Below, piece after piece: positions 38,601 to 55,900 of a stretch of 64,000 bases of DNA. Origin of the DNA: Bugula neritina. Taxonomy: Eukaryota > Bryozoa > Gymnolaemata > Cheilostomatida > Bugulidae. Where the stretch lies: the NCBI GenBank assembly GCA_964035545.1, contig OZ037767.1:16239498-16303497 (forward strand). Direction: 5' to 3'. Numbering within the stretch: position 1 is the stretch's first letter; each line of letters opens with the position of its first letter. A program made the position numbers and the translations under genes. A model generated the notes under the pieces. The model was not told where the DNA came from. It ran no database searches and was given only the letters and a program-made list of their open reading frames with translations.

Positions 38601-41600
38601 TAGTATTAGAATATAGAGTATCATAGTATTAGAGTATATAGTATCATAGTATTAGAGTATATAGTATCATAGTATTAGAATATAGAGTATCATAGTATTA
38701 GAATATATAGTATCATAGTATTAGAATATATAGTATCATAGTATTAGAATATATAGTATCATAGTATTAGAATATAGAGTATCATAGTATTAGAGTATAT
38801 AGTATCATAGTATTAGAATATATAGTATCATAGTATTAGAATACATAGTATCATAGTATTAGAATATATAGTATCATAGTATTAGAATATAGAGTATCAT
38901 AGTATTAGAATATATAGTATCATAGTATTAGAATATATAGTATCATAGTATTAGAATATATAGTATCATAGTATTAGAATATAGAGTATCATAGTATTAG
39001 AGTATATAGTATCATAGTATTAGAATATATAGTATCATAGTATTAGAATATATAGTATCATAGTATTAGAGTATATAGTATCATAGTATTAGAATATAGA
39101 GTATCATAGTATTAGAATATATAGTATCATAGTATTAGAATATATAGTATCATAGTATTAGAATATATAGTATCATAGTATTAGAGTATATAGTATCATA
39201 GTATTAGAATATATAGTATCATAGTATTAGAATATATAGTATCATAGTATTAGAATATAGAGTATCATAGTATTAGAGTATATAGTATCATAGTATTAGA
39301 ATATATAGTATCATAGTATTAGAATATATAGTATCATAGTATTAGAGTATTTAGTATCATAGTATTAGAATATATAGTATCATAGTATTAGAATATATAG
39401 TATCATAGTATTAGAGTATATAGTATCATAGTATTAGAGTATATAGTATCATAGTATTAGAGTATATAGTATCATAGTATTAGAATATAGAGTATCATAG
39501 TATTAGAATATAGAGTATCATAGTATTAGAGTATATAGTATCATAGTATTAGAATATATAGTATCATAGTATTAGAATATATAGTATCATAGTATTAGAA
39601 TATATAGTATCATAGTATTAGAGTATATAGTATCATAATATTAGAATATAGAGTATCATAGTATTAGAGTATATAGTATCATAGTATTAGAGTATATAGT
39701 ATCATAGTAGTAGAATATATAGTACCATAGTATTAGAATATAGAGTATCATAGTATTAGAGTATATAGTATCATAGTATTAGAGTATATAGTATCATAGT
39801 ATTAGAATATATAGTATCATAGTATTAGAATATATAGTATCATAGTATAAGAATATAGAGTATCATAGTATTAGAATATATAGTATCATAGTATTAGAGT
39901 ATATAGTATCATAGTATTAGAGTATATAGTATCATAGTATTAGAGTATATAGTATCATAGTATTAGAATATATAGTATCATAGTATTAGAATATATAGTA
40001 TCATAGTATTAGAATATAGAGTATCATAGTATTAGAATATATAGTATCATAGTATTAGAATATATAGTATCATAGTATTAGAGTATATAGTATCATAGTA
40101 TTAGAATATATGGTATCATAGTATTAGAATATAGAGTATCATAGTATTAGAATATATAGTATCAAAGTATTAGAGTATATAGTATCATAGTATTAGAATA
40201 TATAGTATCATAGTATTAGAATATATAGTATCATAGTATTAGAATATATAGTATCATAGTATTAGAATATATAGTATCATAGTATTAGAATATATAGTAT
40301 CATAGTATTAGAGTATAGAGTATCATAGTATTAGAATATAGAGTATCATAGTATTAGAATATATAGTATCATAGTATTAGAATATATAGTATCATAGTAT
40401 TAGAGTATATAGTATCATAGTATTAGAATATAGAGTATCATAGTATTAGAGTATATAGTATCATAGTATTAGAATATAGAGTATCATAGTATTAGAATAT
40501 ATAGTATCATAGTATTAGAATATATAGAGTATCATAGTATTAGAATATATAGAGTATCATAGTATTAGAATATATAGTATCATAGTATTAGAATATATAG
40601 TATCATAGTATTAGAGTATATAGTATCATAGTATTAGAGTATATAGTATCATAGTATTAGAGTATATATTATCATGGTATTAGAATATATAGTATCATAG
40701 TATTAGAGTATATAGTATCATAGTATTAGAGTATAGAGTATCATAGTATTAGAGTATAGAGTATCATAGTATTAGAATATATAGTATCATAGTATTAGAG
40801 TATATAGTATCATAGTATTAGAGTATATAGTATCATAGTATTAGAATATATAGTATCATAGTATTAGAGTATATAGTATCATAGTATTAGAGTATATAGT
40901 ATCATAGTATTAGAATATATAGTATCATAGTATTAGAATATAGAGTATCATAGTATTAGAATATAGAGTATCATAGTATTAGAATATATAGTATCATAGT
41001 ATTAGAATATATAGTATCATAGTATTAGAGTATATAGTATCATAGTATTAGAATATATAGTATCATAGTATTAGAATATATAGTATCATAGTATTAGAAT
41101 ATATAGTATCATAGTATTAGAATATATAGTATCATACTATTAGAATATATAGTATCATAGTATTAGAGTATATAGTATCATAGTATTAGAATATATAGTA
41201 TCATAGTATTAGAATATATAGTATCATAGTATTAGAATATATAGTATCATAGTATTAGAGTATATAGTATCATAGTATTAGAATATATAGTATCATACTA
41301 TTAGAATATATAGTATCATAGTATTAGAGTATATAGTATCATAGTATTAGAATATATAGTATCATAGTATTAGAATATATTGTATCATAGTATTAGAATA
41401 TATAGTATCATAGTATTAGGATATATAGTATCATACTATTAGAATATATAGTATCATAGTATTAGAGTATATAGTATCATAGTATTAGAATATATAGTAT
41501 CATAGTATTAGAGTATATAGTATCATAGTATTAGAATATATAGTATCATAGTATTAGAATATATAGTATCATAGTATTAGAGTATATAGTATCATAGTAT

Positions 41601-44600
41601 TAGAATATATAGTATCATAGTATTAGAATATATAGTATCATAGTATTAGAATATATAGTATCATAGTATTAGAATATATAGTATCATGCTATTAGAATAT
41701 ATAGTATCATAGTATTAGAGTATATAGTATCATAGTATTAGAATATATAGTATCATAGTATTAGAGTATATAGTATCATAGTATTAGAGTATATAGTATC
41801 ATAGTATTAGAGTATATAGTATCATAGTATTAGAATATATAGTATCATAGTATTAGAGTATATAGTATCATAGTATTAGAATATATAGTACCATAGTATT
41901 AGTATATATAGTATCATAGTATTAGAATATATAGTATCATAGTATTAGAATATATAGTATCATAGTATTAGAATATATAGTATCATACTATTAGAATATA
42001 TAGTATCATGGTATTAGAGTATATAGTATCATAGTATTAGAATATATAGTATCATAGTATTAGAATATATAGTATCATAGTATTAGAGTATATAGTATCA
42101 TAGTATTAGAATATATAGTATCAGAGTATTAGAATATATAGTATCATAGTATTAGAATATATAGTATCATAGTATTAGAGTATATAGTATCATAGTATTA
42201 GAATATATAGTATCATAGTATTAGAATATATAATATCATAGTATTAGAATATATAGTATCATAGTATTAGAATATATAGTATCATACTATTAGAATATAT
42301 AGTATCATAGTATTAGAGTATATAGTATCATAGTATTAGAATATATAGTATCATAGTATTAGAGTATATAGTATCATAGTATTAGAGTATATAGTATCAT
42401 AGTATTAGAGTATATAGTATCATAGTATTAGAATATATAGTATCATAGTATTAGAATATATAGAGTATCATAGTATTAGAATATATAGTATCATAGTATT
42501 AGAATATATAGTATCATAGTATTAGAATATATAGTATCATAGTATTAGAATATATAGTATCATAGTATTAGAATATATAGTATCATAGTATTAGAATATA
42601 TAGTATCATACTATTATAATATATAGTATCATAGTATTAGAGTATATAGTATCATAGTATTAGAATATATAGTATCATAGTATTAGAGTATATAGTATCA
42701 TAGTATTAGAGTATATAGTATCATAGTATTAGAGTATATAGTATCATAGTATTAGAATATATAGTATCATAGTATTAGAGTATATAGTATCATAGTATTA
42801 GAATATATAGTACCATAGTATTAGTATATATAGTATCATAGTATTAGAATATATAGTATCATAGTATTAGAATATATAGTATCATAGTATTAGAATATAT
42901 AGTATCATAGTATTAGAGTATATAGTATCATAGTATTAGAATATATAGTATCATAGTATTAGAGTATATAGTATCATAGTATTAGAATATATAGTACCAT
43001 AGTATTAGAATATATAGTATCATAGTATTAGAATATAGAGTATCATAGTATTAGAATATATAGTATCATAGTATTAGAATATATAGTATCATAGTATTAG
43101 AGTATATAGTATCATAGTATTAGAATATATAGTATCATAGTATTAGAATATATAGTATCATAGTATTAGAATATAGAGTATCATAGTATTAGGGTATATA
43201 GTATCATAGTATTAGAGTATATAGTATCATAGTATTAGAATATATAGTATCATAGTATTAGAATATATAGTATCATAGTATTAGAATATATAGTATCATA
43301 GTATTAGAGTATATAGTATCATAGTATTAGAATATATAGTATCATAGTATTAGAATATATAGTATCATAGTATTAGAATATATAGTATCATAGTATTAGA
43401 ATATATAGTATCATACTATTAGAATATATAGTATCATAGTATTAGAGTATATAGTATCATAGTATTAGAATATATAGTATCATAGTATTAGAATATATAG
43501 TATCATAGTATTAGAATATATAGTATCATAGTATTAGAATATATAGTATCATACTATTAGAATATATAGTATCATAGTATTAGAGTATATAGTATCATAG
43601 TATTAGAATATATAGTATCATAGTATTAGAGTATATAGTATCATAGTATTAGAATATATAGTATCCTAGTATTAGAATATATAGTATCATAGTATTAGAA
43701 TATATAGTATCATAGTATTAGAATATATAGTATCATACTATTAGAATATATAGTATCATAGTATTAGAGTAGGTATATAGTATCATAGTATTAGAATATA
43801 TAGTATCATAGTATTAGAATATATAGTATCATAGTATTAGAATATATAGTATCATAGTATTAGAATATATAGTATCATACTATTAGAATATATAGTATCA
43901 TAGTATTAGAGTATATAGTATCATAGTATTAGAATATATAGTATCATAGTATTAGAGTATATAGTATCATAGTATTAGAGTATATAGTATCATAGTATTA
44001 GAATATATAGTATCATAGTATTAGAATATATAGTATCATAGTATTAGAATATATAGTATCATAGTATTAGAATATATAGTATCATAGTATTAGAATATAT
44101 AGTATCATAGTATTAGAATATATAGTATCATAGTATTAGAATATATAGTATCATACTATTAGAATATATAGTATCATAGTATTAGAGTATATAGTATCAT
44201 AGTATTAGAATATATAGTATCATAGTATTAGAATATATAGTATCATAGTATTAGAGTATATAGTATCATAGTATTAGAATATATAGTATCATAGTATTAG
44301 AATATATAGTATCATAGTATTAGAATATATAGTATCATAGTATTAGAATATATAGTATCATACTATTAGAATATATAGTATCATAGTATTAGAGTATATA
44401 GTATCATAGTATTAGAATATATAGTATCATAGTATTAGAATATATAGTATCATAGTATTAGAGTATATAGTATCATAGTATTAGAATATATAGTATCATA
44501 GTATTAGAATATATAGTATCATAGTATTAGAGTATATAGTATCATAGTATTAGAATATATAGTATCATAGTATTAGAATATATAGTATCATACTATTAGA

Positions 44601-46997
44601 ATATATAGTATCATAGTATTAGAGTATATAGTATCATAGTATTAGAATATATAGTATCATAGTATTAGAATATATAGTATCATAGTATTAGAATATATAG
44701 TATCATAGTATTAGAATATATAGTGTCATACTATTAGAATATATAGTATCATAGTATTAGAGTATATAGTATCATAGTATTAGAATATATAGTATCATAG
44801 TATTAGAATATATAGTATCATAGTATTAGAGTATATAGTATCATAGTATTAGAATATATAGTATCATAGTATTAGAATATATAGTATCATAGTATTAGAA
44901 TATATAGTATCATAGTATTAGAGTATATAGTATCATAGTATTAGAATATATAGTATCATAGTATTAGAATATATAGTATCATAGTATTAGAATATATAGT
45001 ATCATAGTATTAGAATATATAGTATCATAGTATTAGAATATATAGTATCATAGTATTAGAATATAGAGTATCATAGTATTAGAGTATATAGAGTATCATA
45101 GTATTAGAATATATAGTATCATAGTATTAGAATATATAGTATCATAGTATTAGAGTATATAGTATCATAGTATTAGAATATATAGTATCATAGTATTAGA
45201 ATATATAGTATCATAGTATTAGAATATATAGTATCATAGTATTAGAGTATATAGTATCATAGTAATAGAATATATAGTATCATAGTATTAGAGTATATAG
45301 TATCATAGTATTAGAGTATATAGTATCATAGTATTAGAGTAATAGAGTATCATAGTATTAGAATATATAGTATCATAGTATTAGAATATATAGTATCATA
45401 GTATTAGAATATAGAGTATCATAGTATTAGAATATATAGTATCATAGTATTAGAATATAGAGTATCATAGTATTAGAATATATAGTATCATAGTATTAGA
45501 ATATATAGTATCATAGTATTAGAATATATAGTATCATAGTATAAGAATATAGAGTATCATAGTATTAGAATATATAGTATCATAGTATTAGAATATATAG
45601 TATCATAGTATTAGAATATTAGAGTATCATAGTATTAGAATATATAGTATCATAGTATTAGAATATATAGTATCATAGTATTAGAATATATAGTATCATA
45701 GTATTAGAATATAGAGTATCATAGTATTAGAGTATATAGTATCATAGTATTAGAATATATAGTATCATAGTATTAGAATATATAGTATCATAGTATTAGA
45801 GTATAGAGTATCATAGTATCAGAATATATAGTATCTTAGTATTAGAGTATATAGTATCATAGTATTAGAGTATATAGTACCATAGTATTAGAATATATAG
45901 TATCATAGTATTAGAATATAGAGTATCATAGTAATAAAATATATAGTATCATAGTATTAGAGTATATAGTATCATAGTATTAGAATATATAGTATCATAG
46001 TATTAGTATATATAGTATCATAGTATTAGAATATATAGTATCATAGTATTAGAATATATAGTATCATAGTATTAGAGTATAGAGTATCATAGTATCATAA
46101 TATATAGTATCATAGTATTAGAATATATAGTATCATAGTATTAGAGTATATAGTATCATAGTATTAGAATAATTATATAGTATCATGGTATTAGTATATA
46201 TAGTATCATAGTATTAGAATATATAGTATTATAGTATTAGAATATATAGTATCATAGTATTAGAATATAGAGTATCATAGTATTAGAGTATATAGTATCA
46301 TAGTATTAGAGTATATAGTATCATAGTATTAGAATATAGAGTATCATAGTATTAGAATATATAGTATCATAGTATTAGAATATATAGTATCATAGTATTA
46401 GAATATATAGTATCATAGTATTAGAATATAGAGTATCATAGTATTAGAGTATATAGTATCATAGTATTAGAATATATAGTATCATAGTATTAGAATACAT
46501 AGTATCATAGTATTAGAATATATAGTATCATAGTATTAGAATATAGAGTATCATAGTATTAGAATATATAGTATCATAGTATTAGAATATATAGTATCAT
46601 AGTATTAGAATATATAGTATCATAGTATTAGAATATAGAGTATCATAGTATTAGAGTATATAGTATCATAGTATTAGAATATATAGTATCATAGTATTAG
46701 AATATATAGTATCATAGTATTAGAGTATATAGTATCATAGTATTAGAATATAGAGTATCATAGTATTAGAATATATAGTATCATAGTATTAGAATATATA
46801 GTATCATAGTATTAGAATATATAGTATCATAGTATTAGAGTATATAGTATCATAGTATTAGAATATATAGTATCATAGTATTAGATATATAGTATCATAG
46901 TATTAGAATATAGAGTATCATAGTATTAGAGTATATAGTATCATAGTATTAGAATATATAGTATCATAGTATTAGAATATATAGTATCATAGTATTA
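32650..46997. repeat. Tandem macro-repeats within the satellite (6,335 and 7,654 bp)
   Basis: Landmark variants recur at fixed offsets. Offset 6,335: 33,011/39,346 (GAGTATTTAG), 33,296/39,631 (TATCATAATATT), 33,371/39,706 (AGTAGTAGAA), 34,181/40,516 (ATATATAGAGTATC), 36,126/42,461, 36,276/42,611 (CTATTATAA) and 36,856/43,191 (AGGGTAT). Offset 7,654: 38,161/45,815 (AGTATCAGAA), 38,276/45,930 (AGTAATAAAAT) and 38,511/46,165 (TAGAATAATTATAT). The second macro-copy is about 1.3 kb longer, with extra units somewhere between about 43.2 and 45.8 kb. Confidence 0.85.
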
Positions 46998-49900
46998 GAA
47001 TATATATTCTAATACTATGATACTATATATTCTAATACTATGATACTATATACTCTAATACTATGATACTCTATATTCTAATACTATGATACTATATATT
47101 CTAATACTATGATACTATATATTCTAATACTATGATACTATATACTCTAATACTATGATACTATATATTCTAATACTATGATACTATATATTCTAATACT
47201 ATGATACTATATATTCTAATACTATGATACTCTATATTCTAATACTATGATACTATATACTCTAATACTATGATACTATATATTCTAATACTATGATACT
47301 ATATATTCTAATACTATGATACTATATACTCTAATACTATGATACTCTATATTCTAATACTATGATACTATATATTCTAATACTATGATACTATATATTC
47401 TAATACTATGATACTATATATTCTAATACTATGATACTCTATATTCTAATACTATGATACTATATATTCTAATACTATGATACTATGTATTCTAATACTA
47501 TGATACTATATATTCTAATACTATGATACTATATACTCTAATACTATGATACTCTATATTCTAATACTATGATACTATATATTCTAATACTATGATACTA
47601 TATATTCTAATACTATGATACTATATATTCTAATACTATGATACTCTATATTCTAATACTATGATACTATATACTCTAATACTATGATACTATATATCTC
47701 TAATACTATGATACTCTATATTCTAATACTATGATACTATATATTCTAATACTATAATACTATATATTCTAATACTATCGATACTATATATCTAATACCA
47801 TGATACTATATAATTATTCTAAATACTATGATACTATATACTCTAATACTATGATACTATATATTCTAATACTATGATACTATATATTATGATACTATGA
47901 TACTCTATACTCTAATACTATGATACTATATATTCTAATACTATGATACTATATATTCTAATACTATGATACTATATATACTAATACTATGATACTATAT
48001 ATTCTAATACTATGATACTATATACTCTAATACTATGATACTATATAATTTATTACTATGATACTCTATATTCTAATACTATGATACTATATATTCTAAT
48101 ACTATGGTACTATATACTCTAATACTATGATACTATATACTCTAATACTAAGATACTATATATTCTGATACTATGATACTCTATACTCTAATACTATGAT
48201 ACTATATATTCTAATACTATGATACTATATATTCTAATACTATGATACTATATACTCTAATACTATGATACTCTATATTCTAATACTATGATACTATATA
48301 TTCTAATACTATGATACTATATATTCTAATACTATGATACTATATATTCTAATACTATGATACTCTATATTCTAATACTATGATACTATATATTCTAATA
48401 CTATGATACTATATATTCTAATACTATGATACTCTATATTCTAATACTATGATACTATATATTCTAATACTATGATACTATATATTCTAATACTATGATA
48501 CTATATATTCTAATACTATGATACTCTATATTCTAATACTATGATACTATATATTCTAATACTATGATACTCTATATTCTAATACTATGATACTATATAT
48601 TCTAATACTATGATACTATATATTCTAATACTATGATACTCTATACTCTAATACTATGATACTATATACTCTAATACTATGATACTATATACTCTAATAC
48701 TATGATACTATATATTCTATTACTATGATACTATATACTCTAATACTATGATACTATATATTCTAATACTATGATACTATATATTCTAATACTATGATAC
48801 TATATATTCTAATACTATGATACTATATACTCTAATACTATGATACTATATATTCTAATACTATGATACTATATATTCTAATACTATGATACTCTATATA
48901 CTCTAATACTATGATACTCTATATTCTAATACTATGATACTATATATTCTAATACTATGATACTATATATTCTAATACTATGATACTATATATTCTAATA
49001 CTATGATACTATATATTCTAATACTATGATACTATATATTCTAATACTATGATACTATATACTCTAATACTATGATACTATATATTCTAATACTATGATA
49101 CTATATATTCTAATACTATGATACTATATATTCTAATACTATGATACTATATACTCTAATACTATGATACTATATATTCTAATACTATGATACTATATAT
49201 TCTAATACTATGATACTATATACTCTAATACTATGATACTATATATTCTAATAGTATGACACTATATATTCTAATACTATGATACTATATATTCTAATAC
49301 TATGATACTATATATTCTAATACTATGATACTATATATTCTAATACTATGATACTATATACTCTAATACTATGATACTATATATTCTAATAGTATGATAC
49401 TATATATTCTAATACTATGATACTATATATTCTAATACTATGATACTATATACTCTAATACTATGATACTATATATTCTAATACTATGATACTATATATT
49501 CTAATACTATGATACTATATACTCTAATACTATGATACTATATATTCTAATACTATGATACTATATATTCTAATACTATGATACTATATACTCTAATACT
49601 ATGATACTATATATTCTAATAGTATGATACTATATATTCTAATACTATGATACTATATATTCTAATACTATGATACTATATATTCTAATACTATGATACT
49701 ATATATTCTAATACTATGATACTATATACTCTAATACTATGATACTATATATTCTAATACTATGATACTATATATTCTAATACTATGATACTATATACTC
49801 TAATACTATGATACTATATATTCTAATAGTATGATACTATATATTCTAATACTATGATACTATATATTCTAATACTATGATACTATATATTCTAATACTA

Positions 49901-52900
49901 TGATACTATATATTCTAATACTATGATACTATATATTCTAATACTATGATACTATATATTCTAATACTATGATACTATATATTCTAATACTATGATACTA
50001 TATACTCTAATACTATGATACTATATACTCTAATACTATGATACTATATATTCTAATACTATGATACTATATACTCTAATACTATGATACTATATATTCT
50101 AATAGTATGATACTATATATTCTAATACTATGATACTATATATTCTAATACTATGATACTATATATTCTAATACTATGATACTATATATTCTAATACTAT
50201 GATACTATATACCTACTCTAATACTATGATACTATATATTCTAATAGTATGATACTATATATTCTAATACTATGATACTATATATTCTAATACTATGATA
50301 CTATATATTCTAATACTAGGATACTATATATTCTAATACTATGATACTATATACTCTAATACTATGATACTATATATTCTAATACTATGATACTATATAC
50401 TCTAATACTATGATACTATATATTCTAATAGTATGATACTATATATTCTAATACTATGATACTATATATTCTAATACTATGATACTATATATTCTAATAC
50501 TATGATACTATATATTCTAATACTATGATACTATATACTCTAATACTATGATACTATATATTCTAATAGTATGATACTATATATTCTAATACTATGATAC
50601 TATATATTCTAATACTATGATACTATATATTCTAATACTATGATACTATATATTCTAATACTATGATACTATATACTCTAATACTATGATACTATATATT
50701 CTAATACTATGATACTATATATTCTAATACTATGATACTATATATTCTAATACTATGATACTATATACTCTAATACTATGATACTATATACCCTAATACT
50801 ATGATACTCTATATTCTAATACTATGATACTATATATTCTAATACTATGATACTATATATTCTAATACTATGATACTATATACTCTAATACTATGATACT
50901 ATATATTCTAATACTATGATACTATATATTCTAATACTATGATACTCTATATTCTAATACTATGATACTATATATTCTAATACTATGGTACTATATATTC
51001 TAATACTATGATACTATATACTCTAATACTATGATACTATATATTCTAATACTATGATACTATATACTCTAATACTATGATACTATATATTCTAATACTA
51101 TGATACTATATATTCTAATACTATGATACTATATATTCTAATACTATGATACTATATATACTAATACTATGGTACTATATATTCTAATACTATGATACTA
51201 TATACTCTAATACTATGATACTATATATTCTAATACTATGATACTATATACTCTAATACTATGATACTATATACTCTAATACTATGATACTATATACTCT
51301 AATACTATGATACTATATATTCTAATACTATGATACTATATACTCTAATACTATGATACTATATATTATAATAGTATGATACTATATATTCTAATACTAT
51401 GATACTATATATTCTAATACTATGATACTATATATTCTAATACTATGATACTATATATTCTAATACTATGATACTATATATTCTAATACTATGATACTAT
51501 ATATTCTAATACTATGATACTCTATATATTCTAATACTATGATACTATATATTCTAATACTATGATACTATATACTCTAATACTATGATACTATATACTC
51601 TAATACTATGATACTATATACTCTAATACTATGATACTATATATTCTAATACTATGATACTATATACTCTAATACTATGATACTATATATTCTAATAGTA
51701 TGATACTATATATTCTAATACTATGATACTATATATTCTAATACTATGATATTATATATTCTAATACTATGATACTATATATTCTAATACTATGATACTA
51801 TATACTCTAATACTATGATACTATATATTCTAATACTATGATACTATATATTCTAATACTCTGATACTATATATTCTAATACTATGATACTATATACTCT
51901 AATACTATGATACTATATATTCTAATACTATGATACTATATATTCTAATACTATGATACTATATACTCTAATACCATGATACTATATATTCTAATAGTAT
52001 GATACTATATATTCTAATACTATGATACTATATATTCTAATACTATGATACTATATATTCTAATACTATGATACTATATATACTAATACTATGGTACTAT
52101 ATATTCTAATACTATGATACTATATACTCTAATACTATGATACTATATATTCTAATACTATGATACTATATACTCTAATACTATGATACTATATACTCTA
52201 ATACTATGATACTATATACTCTAATACTATGATACTATATATTCTAATACTATGATACTATATACTCTAATACTATGATACTATATATTCTAATAGCATG
52301 ATACTATATATTCTAATACTATGATACTATATATTCTAATACTATGATACTATATATTCTAATACTATGATACTATATATTCTAATACTATGATACTATA
52401 TACTCTAATACTATGATACTATATATTCTAATACTATGATACTATATATTCTAATACTATGATACTATATACTCTAATACTATGATACTATATATTCTAA
52501 TACTATGATACTATATACTCTAATACTATGATACTATATATTCTAATAGTATGATACTATATATCCTAATACTATGATACTATATATTCTAATACTATGA
52601 TACAATATATTCTAATACTATGATACTATATATTCTAATACTATGATACTATATACTCTAATACTATGATACTATATATTCTAATAGTATGATACTATAT
52701 ATTCTAATACTATGATACTATATACTCTAATACTATGATACTATATATTCTAATACTATGATACTATATATTCTAATACTATGATACTATATATTCTAAT
52801 ACTATGATACTATATACTCTAATACTATGATACTATATATTCTAATAGTATGATACTATATATTCTAATACTATGATACTATATATTCTAATACTATGAT

Positions 52901-55900
52901 ACTATATATTCTAATACTATGATACTATATATTCTAATACTATGATACTATATACTCTAATACTATGATACTATATATTCTAATACTATGATACTATATA
53001 TTCTAATACTATGATACTCTATATTCTAATACTATGATACTCTATATTCTAATACTATGATACTATATATTCTAATACTATGATACTATATACTCTAATA
53101 CTATGATACTATATACTCTAATACTATGATACTATATATTCTAATACTATGATACTATATACTCTAATACTATGATACTATATACTCTAATACTATGATA
53201 CTATATATTCTAATACTATGATACTCTATACTCTAATACTATGATACTCTATACTCTAATACTATGATACTATATACTCTAATACTATGATACTATATAT
53301 TCTAATACCATGATAATATATACTCTAATACTATGATACTATATACTCTAATACTATGATACTATATACTCTAATACTATGATACTATATATTCTAATAC
53401 TATGATACTATATATTCTAATACTATGATACTCTATATATTCTAATACTATGATACTCTATATATTCTAATACTATGATACTATATATTCTAATACTATG
53501 ATACTCTATATTCTAATACTATGATACTATATACTCTAATACTATGATACTCTATATTCTAATACTATGATACTATATACTCTAATACTATGATACTATA
53601 TATTCTAATACTATGATACTATATATTCTAATACTATGATACTCTATATTCTAATACTATGATACTCTATACTCTAATACTATGATACTATATATTCTAA
53701 TACTATGATACTATATATTCTAATACTATGATACTATATATTCTAATACTATGATACTATATATTCTAATACTATGATACTATATATTCTAATACTATGA
53801 TACTATATACTCTAATACTTTGATACTATATATTCTAATACTATGATACTCTATATTCTAATACTATGATACCATATATTCTAATACTATGATACTATAT
53901 ACTCTAATACTATGATACTATATATTCTAATACTATGATACTATATATTCTAATACTATGATACTCTATATTCTAATACTATGATACTATATATTCTAAT
54001 ACTATGATACTATATATTCTAATACTATGATACTATATACTCTAATACTATGATACTATATACTCTAATACTATGATACTATATACTCTAATACTATGAT
54101 ACTATATATTCTAATACTATGATACTCTATATTCTTATACTATGATACTATATATTCTAATACTATGATACTATATATTCTAATACTATGATACTATATA
54201 CTCTAATACTATGATACTATATACTCTAATACTATGATACTCTATATTCTAATACTATGGTACTATATATTCTACTACTATGATACTATATACTCTAATA
54301 CTATGATACTATATACTCTAATACTATGATACTCTATATTCTAATATTATGATACTATATACTCTAATACTATGATACTATATATTCTAATACTATGATA
54401 CTATATATTCTAATACTATGATACTATATATTCTAATACTATGATACTATATACTCTAATACTATGATACTCTATATTCTAATACTATGATACTCTATAT
54501 TCTAATACTATGATACTATATACTCTAATACTATGATACTATATACTCTAATACTATGATACTATATACTCTAATACTATGATACTATATATTCTAATAC
54601 TATGATACTATATATTCTAATACTATGATACTAAATACTCTAATACTATGATACTATATATTCTAATACTATGATACTATATATTCTAATACTATGATAC
54701 TATATACTCTAATACTATGATACTCTATATTCTAATACTATGATACTATATATTCTAATACTATGATACTATATATTCTAATACTATGATACTATATACT
54801 CTAATACTATGATACTATATATTCTAATACTATGATACTATATATTCTAATACTATGATACTATATATTCTAATACTATGATACTCTATATTCTAATACT
54901 ATGATACTATATACTCTAATACTATGATACTATATATTCTAATACTATGATACTATATATTCTAATACTATGATACTATATACTCTAATACTATGATACT
55001 CTATATTCTAATACTATGATACTATATATTCTAATACTATGATACTATATATTCTAATACTATGATACTATATATTCTAATACTATGATACTCTATATTC
55101 TAATACTATGATACTATATATTCTAATACTATGATACTATGTATTCTAATACTATGATACTATATATTCTAATACTATGATACTATATACTCTAATACTA
55201 TGATACTCTATATTCTAATACTATGATACTATATATTCTAATACTATGATACTATATATTCTAATACTATGATACTATATATTCTAATACTATGATACTC
55301 TATATTCTAATACTATGATACTATATACTCTAATACTATGATACTATATACTCTAATACTATGATACTCTATATTCTAATACTATGATACTATATATTCT
55401 AATACTATAATACTATATATTCTAATACTATGATACTATATATACTAATACCATGATACTATATATTATTCTAATACTATGATACTATATACTCTAATAC
55501 TATGATACTATATATTCTAATACTATGATACTATATATTATGATACTATGATACTCTATACTCTAATACTATGATACTATATATTCTAATACTATGATAC
55601 TATATATTCTAATACTATGATACTATATATACTAATACTATGATACTATATATTCTAATACTATGATACTATATACTCTAATACTATGATACTATATATT
55701 TTATTACTATGATACTCTATATTCTAATACTATGATACTATATATTCTAATACTATGGTACTATATACTCTAATACTATGATACTATATACTCTAATACT
55801 AAGATACTATATATTCTGATACTATGATACTCTATACTCTAATACTATGATACTATATACTCTAATACTATGATACTATATATTCTAATAGTATGATACT

